DNA from: a virus
Length of the DNA: 64,000 bases
IMG/VR virus record: IMGVR_UViG_3300017951_000002
Coordinates: 1 to 64,000 of that record
Strand: one strand, 5' to 3'
In this document: positions 54,978 through 61,737 of the stretch, one piece after another
Position numbering within the stretch: position 1 is the stretch's first letter
Layout of the letters: the number at the start of each line of letters is the position of its first letter
Notes under the pieces: model-generated
What the model was told of the DNA's origin: nothing
What the model saw: the letters and a program-made list of their open reading frames with translations, nothing else
Databases searched by the model: none
Position numbers and translations under genes: made by a program

Positions 54978-56807
54978 GTGGCTGTTTTTCCCGATAGAAT
55001 CGTACTCAAGAACTCTACGGACAGCCAGGCGGCAATCGAGTCTGCTATCGGGTCAGGTGGAACGGACGAGATCAGCCAGGGAGAGGTAGTCATTGGCCTT
55101 ACTACGGGCGCTGCAGCGCTTTACACAAAGGATGCTGTTGGCACTATCGTCACCCTTTCGGGCAAGGTTGCCAGCGTCAATAGCCAGATTGATGATGTCA
55201 TTATTGACGTTGAGAATTTAGGAAACTTTCAGTACGGGGTTGACCCAGCCAAGCAGTCGTTTGTTTTGTCTGGCCCCTCAAACAACACTCCCAGCGCGTC
55301 GGGGATGTGGGATATCGGGTCTAATTTTAACAACTATTTTGCATGGTACGATACAGACCCTATACAGTCTTGGCTCAGCACAGTTCCTGTTGGTACTGCG
55401 ATTGAATTCGTCACGCGATGGGGATACAAGCATACGGCTGTAACCAGCACCGTTGCGAGCACATACGCCTCAGGAGCGGACTATATTAGTTTTTCTGGTT
55501 ACCCTTGGCCGCAGGAGCTGTTGGACGCCCAGGCTAACAACGAGTTTATCGTCGTTCAGGAACAGAATGCGTTCCTTACCCCTCAAGACGGCGAGGCACT
55601 CCTCTACGAGGCTTCTACGGGTCTCTGGAGGCCTGCTTCGACCAGCGGCAGTGTCAGTAGTGTTAATGGGCTTACAGGCGCTGTCAGCATTGGCGTAGAA
55701 GATCTGGACGACTATTTGCCGCAACCAGGCACTCACCCCGTTGCATATCACTCTGACAAGCAATCTGATGGCAACTGGAGTGGATCAAATTCCAGCACGA
55801 CTGGTGGATACGCTCTTGATCAGAGCGGCGGCAATTACACAGGCATATATATCAACAAAAACACTCCTACTTCAGGAACCTCCCTGGCCAGTCAAGGCTT
55901 TACCGCAGGAACAACTCTGGACCTGTGGGTTAGTGCGGACGGTGTGAACTTCACGCAACACACAGCGACAAACTCATACGCCCAAAGTGTTAACAATGCA
56001 CTGTTTACTGGGCTTTCGCCAAACCTAAACGCCTACACCAGCGCATCTGCTCTGTACTTCAGCCTTTCGGCCCCTGGTGCCGCTGCACCCCTTGCTGACG
56101 GCGACATCCTGCAATACGAATCAGCCACCTCTGCCTGGAGACCCGTACCGTCAACAGGGCTTGGCGGGTCTGTTGCTAGTATTGACGACATCGGCGACGT
56201 GGATACGACGACAGTCGCCCCCACAGACGGTCAGGCGTTGGTTTGGGATAATACCGCTCAACAATGGGAGCCTGGCTCCGTGGCTGCCAGCGCTGGTCGA
56301 GGTGATGGTGGCGACTTTGATACAGGAACAGTGGACTCAGCATATGTCTTTGGGGTTTATGGTGGCGGTGATTTCAGTGCTGGATCTGCGTCTACGACAG
56401 CGGTTGCTCCGTTCGCGCATGCTTACATCGACAGCAATAACATCAGCTCCACGACTGCCCACACAGGCATGTCATCCGCAGCGCATGTTTACATTGCCAG
56501 CACAGACAGTTACATCGACTTTACCTTTGACACCGCCCAGCCTGGCACGGATTATTCGGTACTGCACTCAGGAGAGGCTGGATGGAATGTTCTTGAAGTC
56601 GAAAACAAAACGACCTCTGGCTTCAGGGTAAGCTTTTACGATGAAGCCACTGGTAATGTGCTATCTACTGGCGCAGTAGGAATTGGTGCGCCCGTAATTA
56701 CCGTTTACGATTCTGACCCCACGATCACGGTTAGCAGCAGTAGCGGAGTAGACCTTCCCGCTGAACTTTTTGGCGACGATGAGGGGCCTGACGGGGGAAG
56801 CTTCTAG
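54978..56807 (+). CDS. Tail fibre-like protein 1
   Basis: 609 residues from GTG. N-terminal attachment-like part (NSTDSQAAIESAIGSGGTDE), linkers of the DVDTTTVAPTDGQALVWDN type (about 410), and a roughly 150-residue module (VEDLDDYLP..., INKNTPTSGTSLASQGFTAG, ASALYFSLS) shared with the 56838 fibre. The end is acidic and Gly-rich. Probably a trimeric receptor-binding or accessory fibre. Confidence 0.75.
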   Translation: MAVFPDRIVLKNSTDSQAAIESAIGSGGTDEISQGEVVIGLTTGAAALYTKDAVGTIVTLSGKVASVNSQIDDVIIDVENLGNFQYGVDPAKQSFVLSGPSNNTPSASGMWDIGSNFNNYFAWYDTDPIQSWLSTVPVGTAIEFVTRWGYKHTAVTSTVASTYASGADYISFSGYPWPQELLDAQANNEFIVVQEQNAFLTPQDGEALLYEASTGLWRPASTSGSVSSVNGLTGAVSIGVEDLDDYLPQPGTHPVAYHSDKQSDGNWSGSNSSTTGGYALDQSGGNYTGIYINKNTPTSGTSLASQGFTAGTTLDLWVSADGVNFTQHTATNSYAQSVNNALFTGLSPNLNAYTSASALYFSLSAPGAAAPLADGDILQYESATSAWRPVPSTGLGGSVASIDDIGDVDTTTVAPTDGQALVWDNTAQQWEPGSVAASAGRGDGGDFDTGTVDSAYVFGVYGGGDFSAGSASTTAVAPFAHAYIDSNNISSTTAHTGMSSAAHVYIASTDSYIDFTFDTAQPGTDYSVLHSGEAGWNVLEVENKTTSGFRVSFYDEATGNVLSTGAVGIGAPVITVYDSDPTITVSSSSGVDLPAELFGDDEGPDGGSF

Positions 56808-56821
56808 GAATACTAACGCAG
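56807..56821 (+). promoter_or_regulatory. Late-box promoter for the 56838 fibre
   Basis: GGAATACTAACGCAG, 31 bp before the ATG. Confidence 0.55.
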
Positions 56822-56837
56822 AAATTGCGTCTTTGAA

Positions 56838-59138
56838 ATGGCCACCCCCGCTAACCGTGTTCCCGTAAGAATTGCTCGCGGCAGTAAGGCAAACCTCGAT
56901 ACGGCTATCGCGGCTGGTGACCTAAAAGAGGGGGAAATTTGTTACGCTACGGATGAAAACGGCATCTATGTCATAGAGGGCGGCACGCTGACCCAGGCAG
57001 GCGCAGACCTGGCTTCTACGTCTATTGACGCGCTGTCAGACGTTGACACCACGACGGCAGCCCCTACAGATGGGCAGGTACTGATCTGGAACAACGTTGA
57101 CAGTGAGTGGCAGCCCAATGATCTTTCTATTGACGCCCTGTCAGACGTTGACACCACGACGGCAGCCCCTACAGATGGGCAGGCGCTTGTCTGGAATAAC
57201 TCCGTTAGCCAGTGGGAGCCTGGAGGTGTTAGCGGTGAAATCGAATGGACGCTGACCGCAAACGGGACTACTGATTATATTTTTGCAGGCGCTGGCTTCG
57301 CAGGAACGGAAACGGATCCCGCCATCTATGTGATGCGTGGGCAGACGTACAAGTTCACCAACACGATGGGTGCCCACCCGTTCCAGGTTCAGAGCACTCA
57401 GGGTATCGGTGGCACGGCATACAACGACGGTATCACCAACAACGCAGTCAGTAATGGCACGTTGACATGGGAAGTGCGAATGGACGCTCCATCAACGCTT
57501 TACTACCAATGCACCAGCCATGCCTTAATGGCTGGCGTTATTCATGTGCTGAATGAAGGTAGTGCTGTTGCGAGCATTGACGACCTCAGCGATGTAGATA
57601 CTTCGACCGTTGCCCCTACTGATGGCCAAGCATTGGTCTGGGACAACGCAAATAGTCAGTGGGAACCAGGGACAATCTCAAGTGGCACAACACTGCCATC
57701 AGCAGCGGACGGCGAAGCGCTGATCTATGAGAACGGTCAATGGATTGCTGGACCTGTCATTGGCGGAGTGAGTTACACATCCGCAGCTGATCCTGAATAC
57801 AGCAACGTTCAACTGCTGCTGCATTGCAATGGCACTAACGGATCAACAACATTTACAGACAGCAGCCAAAACGGACTAAGCCTTTCCGCTAACGGAAACT
57901 CTCAAATTTCAACCGCTCAATTTAAATTTGGCGGAGCTTCAGCCTATTTTGACGGTGCAAACAGCACTATTTCAGTACAAGACAGTGTTCTAGTTACGGG
58001 CACAGGTCAGTTCACAATTGAAATGTGGTTCTACGCATCCAGTACTGATGGTGGGCTTGTGAATTCCCAGAATGTTAATGGCGGATATGAGCTGATTCAT
58101 CGTAATTCAGAATTGAAGTTTTGGGCATACAACAGCGGTGATGTTCTTGTTGCCACAGCTCCTTCCCTAAACGCTTGGCATCACGTTGCCGTCACCCGTG
58201 ATGCGTCTAACGTTCTCAGAATGTTCGTAGACGGTACTCTTGTCGATAGTGCTACAAACTTTACTGAATGGTTATTCAAGAACAGCCTTACCATTGGATC
58301 GAGCCGCACTGGCTTTTACGATTTTGATGGATATATAGACGATTTCAGGCTTACAACAGGAGTCGCTCGTTACACAGCAGCATTCACGCCACCAACTGCG
58401 CAGCTACTTGGTGGAGGATCACCAGTTACTATCCCTTACTCTATCGACAAGCTCGATGATGTAGACACCTCCACCGTTGCACCCACTGACGGTCAAGCAC
58501 TTATCTGGGATAACGCTGCCCAGAAGTGGGAGCCTGGCGCGGTCAGTCTTGGTGTTGAAGATCTGGATGATTTTCAACTTCAAGTGACTCCTCCCACGTC
58601 CTCCTACAACGCCGCAAAGCAGTCCGATGGTGATTTTACCAACACTGGCAACACTGCAGGAGGCTTTGCTCTTGACACCAACGGTGGCATCTATAACAAG
58701 ATCTACATCAACAAAAATAATCCAACCTCAGGAACATCACTTGCCTCTCAAGGGTTTACCGCAGGGACAAGTCTAGACTTATGGATTAGCGCAGACGGCA
58801 CAACCTTTACGCAACACACAGCGACGAACTCCTTCGACCAGGGCACAAATAACGCCTACTTCAGTGGGCTTTCTCCAGACTTGAGTGCCTACACCAGCGC
58901 ATCTGCTCTTTATTTCAGCCTGACCAGTGTTTCTGGAACGCCTGTCGCCCTGGCTGACGGGGACATCCTGCAGTACGAATCGGCCACTGCTAAGTTCAGG
59001 CCTATTCAAGCCGCTGGCGTGCGTTCCTTGCTTGACATCGAAGAGTATGTGGACGACACAGCAGCAGGCACTGGCGGCTTGTCCACTGGTGAGCTGTACT
59101 ACAACACCACAAGTTCAAGTTACGTGCTCAAATCCTGA
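56838..59138 (+). CDS. Tail fibre-like protein 2 with cupredoxin-like and LamG domains
   Basis: 766 residues. N-terminus: VPVRIARGSKANLDTAIAAG. Tandem linkers LSDVDTTTAAPTDGQ (about 60-130). A cupredoxin-like domain (about 135-240) has MGAHPFQVQ and YYQCTSHALMAG, giving His, Cys, His and Met as possible copper ligands. A LamG/concanavalin-like domain (about 315-530) has FTIEMWFYASS, LNAWHHVAVTRDASNVLRMF and GYIDDFRL. The module shared with 54978 follows (about 570-745). Likely a host-binding fibre recognising sugars. Confidence 0.8.
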   Translation: MATPANRVPVRIARGSKANLDTAIAAGDLKEGEICYATDENGIYVIEGGTLTQAGADLASTSIDALSDVDTTTAAPTDGQVLIWNNVDSEWQPNDLSIDALSDVDTTTAAPTDGQALVWNNSVSQWEPGGVSGEIEWTLTANGTTDYIFAGAGFAGTETDPAIYVMRGQTYKFTNTMGAHPFQVQSTQGIGGTAYNDGITNNAVSNGTLTWEVRMDAPSTLYYQCTSHALMAGVIHVLNEGSAVASIDDLSDVDTSTVAPTDGQALVWDNANSQWEPGTISSGTTLPSAADGEALIYENGQWIAGPVIGGVSYTSAADPEYSNVQLLLHCNGTNGSTTFTDSSQNGLSLSANGNSQISTAQFKFGGASAYFDGANSTISVQDSVLVTGTGQFTIEMWFYASSTDGGLVNSQNVNGGYELIHRNSELKFWAYNSGDVLVATAPSLNAWHHVAVTRDASNVLRMFVDGTLVDSATNFTEWLFKNSLTIGSSRTGFYDFDGYIDDFRLTTGVARYTAAFTPPTAQLLGGGSPVTIPYSIDKLDDVDTSTVAPTDGQALIWDNAAQKWEPGAVSLGVEDLDDFQLQVTPPTSSYNAAKQSDGDFTNTGNTAGGFALDTNGGIYNKIYINKNNPTSGTSLASQGFTAGTSLDLWISADGTTFTQHTATNSFDQGTNNAYFSGLSPDLSAYTSASALYFSLTSVSGTPVALADGDILQYESATAKFRPIQAAGVRSLLDIEEYVDDTAAGTGGLSTGELYYNTTSSSYVLKS

Positions 59139-59140
59139 TA

Positions 59141-59158
59141 GGCATCCTAGCCTAGCTT
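59141..59158 (+). promoter_or_regulatory. Late-box promoter for the 59169 gene
   Basis: GGCATCCTAGCCTAGCTT, 28 bp before the ATG. Confidence 0.65.
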
Positions 59159-59168
59159 TTGACTAGGC

Positions 59169-59534
59169 ATGGACATTCGTGAGGAACTGAAGTCAGCAGG
59201 GGTCTATCCTACAGGCCCTTGCTCGGCTTATCCGAAGTCTCGGAATGAAAAGCTGCTAGAGTTAGCAGGAATGGCGCAAAAGGCAACCCCTGCTGCCAAG
59301 GGCCCGAGCATAAGCAAGATGGCGACAGGCTTGATGAAAACAGCAGGCCAAGCAGTCAGGTATGGAAAGGTCTCGAAAGAGATTCGTGAAGAGCGTTACG
59401 ACACCTGCAAGGCGTGTCCTTTCTTCAATGCTGAAAGCAAGCGTTGTAAGGATTGTGGTTGCTTCATGGAAGCTAAAACATGGGTTGGCGGTGACCCTGA
59501 CATGCTCTGTCCTCAAAAGAAGTGGAAACGCTGA
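59169..59534 (+). CDS. Zinc-ribbon protein before the scaffold
   Basis: 121 residues. The C-terminal 45 residues form a four- to six-Cys ribbon: DTCKACPFFNAESKRCKDCG, CFMEAKTW, DMLCPQKKW. The N-terminal half is basic and helical. Found next to head genes; possibly a structural or assembly factor. I recall similar proteins in cyanophages, without known function. Confidence 0.7.
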   Translation: MDIREELKSAGVYPTGPCSAYPKSRNEKLLELAGMAQKATPAAKGPSISKMATGLMKTAGQAVRYGKVSKEIREERYDTCKACPFFNAESKRCKDCGCFMEAKTWVGGDPDMLCPQKKWKR

Positions 59535-59546
59535 TTCGGGGCAATT

Positions 59547-59561
59547 GGAATACTAGCGGCG
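59547..59561 (+). promoter_or_regulatory. Late-box promoter for the scaffold gene
   Basis: GGAATACTAGCGGCG, 50 bp before the ATG. The extra length holds a hairpin CAGGG-GTGAT-CCCTG, so this box breaks the usual spacing. Confidence 0.5.
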
Positions 59562-59596
59562 TAACATTCGTCCAGGGGTGATCCCTGGCAGACAAC

Positions 59597-60319
59597 ATGG
59601 CTGACGAGAACATGACTCCCGAGAAGGAAGTCACCTCCGCCCCCGCTCCAGCAGGCGACGACATGATGCCTCGCTCGGAAGCAGAGAACCTTTTGAAAGC
59701 CCTCAAAGCTGAGCGTGAAGCACGCAAGCAGTACGAGCGCGACCTGAAGGAGACCAAGACTCAACTCGACAAGTTCGCCGAGATCAATCCCGACGAATAT
59801 ACTAAGCTCCAAGCCGAAGCTGCTGAAGCTGCCCGTGTGCAGGCTCAGTGGGGCGAAGCAAAGGAGGCGATCGAGTTGAAGTACAGCAAGGACGCTCAAG
59901 AAGCTGCCTCTAAGGCTGCTGCTGCTGAATCCGCACTGGCTGACTACAAGAAGAAGTACGCCTTGGAAAAGGTGTTCTATGCTGCTGGTGGTCGCACTGA
60001 TGCGGCTGATGGCGTGTCGTTCTTCGACATGATGGCTCAGCAGGTTGGTGCTAACTTCCGCCAGGAAGCTGATGGCTCTCTGACTGTGGTCGACGCTGCT
60101 GGCGATCCTGTGCTTGACAAGGAGTCTGGTAAGCGTGTGTCTGCCGAGGACTACATCGCCTCATATAAAGTCCATCCCATCTACGGTACCTTCTTTAAGG
60201 GTACTAAGGGTGCGGGGGCTGGTATTGGCTATGGCGGCACTGACGCCAACGGGATGCCGACCGAAGATCTGTCAAGCCTAAGCGCTGAGCAACTGTTCCA
60301 ACGCGCTTTCGGTTCCTGA
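59597..60319 (+). CDS. Capsid scaffolding protein
   Basis: 240 residues. Central coiled coil (about 30-120; ENLLKALKAEREARKQYERD, LKETKTQLDKFAEIN), acidic start and a Gly-rich end (GAGAGIGYGGTDANGMP). This is the usual plan of phage scaffolds, and the gene directly precedes the capsid gene. It would shape the prohead and then leave. Confidence 0.82.
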   Translation: MADENMTPEKEVTSAPAPAGDDMMPRSEAENLLKALKAEREARKQYERDLKETKTQLDKFAEINPDEYTKLQAEAAEAARVQAQWGEAKEAIELKYSKDAQEAASKAAAAESALADYKKKYALEKVFYAAGGRTDAADGVSFFDMMAQQVGANFRQEADGSLTVVDAAGDPVLDKESGKRVSAEDYIASYKVHPIYGTFFKGTKGAGAGIGYGGTDANGMPTEDLSSLSAEQLFQRAFGS

Positions 60320-60325
60320 TAGAAT
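60320..60325 (+). promoter_or_regulatory. -10 box TAGAAT for RNA gene C
   Basis: CCTGATAGAATAGG at the scaffold stop codon, 8 bases before the RNA unit; a weak TTCCAA lies 18 bp upstream. Confidence 0.65.
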
Positions 60326-60331
60326 AGGCTC

Positions 60332-60409
60332 ATGCAGCCCATTCACTAGCGAGTTCAATCTCGCCCATAGGTTAGCTGCTACCAGAAAGGCCCTTCGGGG
60401 TCTTTTTTA
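60332..60409 (+). ncRNA. Small-RNA gene C with one structured unit
   Basis: The unit at 60334-60379 has outer stem GCAGC/GCTGC, loop strands CCATTCACTA and CCATAGGTTA, inner stem GCGAG/CTCGC and loop TTCAAT. The inner stem differs from gene B by compensated changes. A terminator follows directly. Confidence 0.75.
60386..60409 (+). terminator. Terminator of RNA gene C
   Basis: AAAGGCCC-TTCG-GGGTCTTT followed by a T run. Confidence 0.75.
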
Positions 60410-60559
60410 TTGGTATAGGTATTATATGGATAGCAGCCCCGTAGGAAAGTTCCGAGATGGAGACGACTGAAAGGGTGCAATTTGTCGAAGCGGTCGTGAC
60501 GGCTGCCTAGGCCTAACACCCACACTCTGTTCTTTCTTACTTTAAGAGGTATTTTTATC
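60410..60559 (+). promoter_or_regulatory. Long leader of the major capsid gene
   Basis: 150 bases without an ORF. It starts GGTATAGGTATTATATGG, a possible strong promoter, and includes GCAGCC...GGCTGC pairing potential and TAAGAGG before the ATG. The standard late box is missing here. Confidence 0.5.
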
Positions 60560-61456
60560 ATGGCTTTGACGCTCCTTGAAGCTCAAAAACACGCCAAGAC
60601 TCCTCAGGAGCTGGCTGTTGTAACCGAACTGGCCGCTGGTCAGCTCATGTCCGCTCTCCCTTTCCGCAACATTGAAGGCAACGGCCTGTTCTGGAAGCGC
60701 GAAGAGAGCCTGCCCGATGTCGGATTCCGTAACTACAACGGCGCCCTGGCTGAGTCTTACGCTGAAGTGAGCCAGCAGTCCGAAAGCCTGAAGCTTTTCG
60801 GTGGCGACATCAAGGTTGACCGCGCTATCGTGGACCTCGAAGGCGCTGAAGCCAAGGCTTATCAGATCCAGTCCCGCGTCCGTGCAATGCGCATGGCTTG
60901 GGAAGCTCTGTTCATCAACGGCGACTCCAACCAGTCCCCTTCCGAGTTCGACGGTCTGGCTGCTCGTATTCAGTCTGGCTCTTCTCAGTACTTCGAGAAC
61001 GCTGGTTCTGCTGCTGCTCTGGATCTGGGCAAGCTTGACGAAGTGATCGACAACGTGGACGCCCAGGGCGGTTCCAAGTACTTGATCATGTCGAAGTCTG
61101 CTCGTCGTCACCTGAGCAAGCACGCTCGCGCTAACGGTCAGATCGAAATCGCTCGTACCGAATTCGGCTACCAGCAGATGAGCTACAGCGGCGTGCCCGT
61201 GCTCGAACTGGATCGCGACCACAAGAACGTGGCTATCCTCGACAGCAACCCTGCTGATCAGGACATCTACTGCGTCTCCTTCGGCCAGGACCTCCTGACT
61301 GGCATCCAGAACGGCGGCGTGAACGTCCGCGAACTGGGCGAGTCCTTCTCCCAGCCTCAGCTGATCACCCGCGTGGAATGGTATTGCGGTCTTGCTTTGA
61401 TCAATGGCCGAGCCGCCGCTCGCTTGACCAACGTCGACGCAACTGCCTCCGTCTGA
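60560..61456 (+). CDS. Major capsid protein
   Basis: 298 residues, HK97-fold-type. Contains EESLPDVGFRNYNGALAESY, ESLKLFGGDIKVDRAIVDLE, RMAWEALFINGDSNQSPSEF, FDGLAARI, then LIMSKSARRHLSKHARANGQ and AILDSNPADQDIYCVSFGQD. Follows the scaffold and has its own long leader and a strong terminator. Codons are highly biased towards C-ending forms, as for very abundant proteins. Confidence 0.9.
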   Translation: MALTLLEAQKHAKTPQELAVVTELAAGQLMSALPFRNIEGNGLFWKREESLPDVGFRNYNGALAESYAEVSQQSESLKLFGGDIKVDRAIVDLEGAEAKAYQIQSRVRAMRMAWEALFINGDSNQSPSEFDGLAARIQSGSSQYFENAGSAAALDLGKLDEVIDNVDAQGGSKYLIMSKSARRHLSKHARANGQIEIARTEFGYQQMSYSGVPVLELDRDHKNVAILDSNPADQDIYCVSFGQDLLTGIQNGGVNVRELGESFSQPQLITRVEWYCGLALINGRAAARLTNVDATASV

Positions 61457-61476
61457 TCAGTCTACCACTGACTTCT

Positions 61477-61500
61477 TAGGACCCTTCGGGGTCCTTTTTT
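61477..61500 (+). terminator. Terminator after the capsid gene
   Basis: GGACCC-TTCG-GGGTCC followed by TTTTTT. Confidence 0.85.
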
Positions 61501-61549
61501 AATGCTTGGGTAGACTAGTGTAACTAATTTAATGCCGCAGGAGGGCGTT

Positions 61550-61732
61550 ATGGCTACCACTCTTTCCACCCGAGGTCTGAACCTCCCCGCTCACGACACT
61601 GTTGAGCCCGCTGGTCATAACGCTGACGGCAATCCTGCCACCATCGCTTATAAGCTTAACGGTGCTACCGTTGCTACCCTGACGTTTACCTACGATGGTA
61701 GCGGCAACTGCACCTCCATTGCACGGAGCTGA
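61550..61732 (+). CDS. Small beta-rich protein
   Basis: 60 residues from ATG 61550, with GGAGGG upstream and a box GGTAGACTAG 41 bp before the start. Sequence NLPAHDTVEPAGHNADGNPA and ATLTFTYDGSGNCTSI. Possibly a capsid or fibre accessory; unknown. Confidence 0.6.
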   Translation: MATTLSTRGLNLPAHDTVEPAGHNADGNPATIAYKLNGATVATLTFTYDGSGNCTSIARS

Positions 61733-61737
61733 GAATA

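Noticed and set aside
60334-60379. RNA unit as a tRNA or tRNA fragment
   Set aside because: The TTCAAT loop and the following TACCA recall a T arm and CCA end, but the loop has six bases, varies between copies, and no D or anticodon arm can be drawn.
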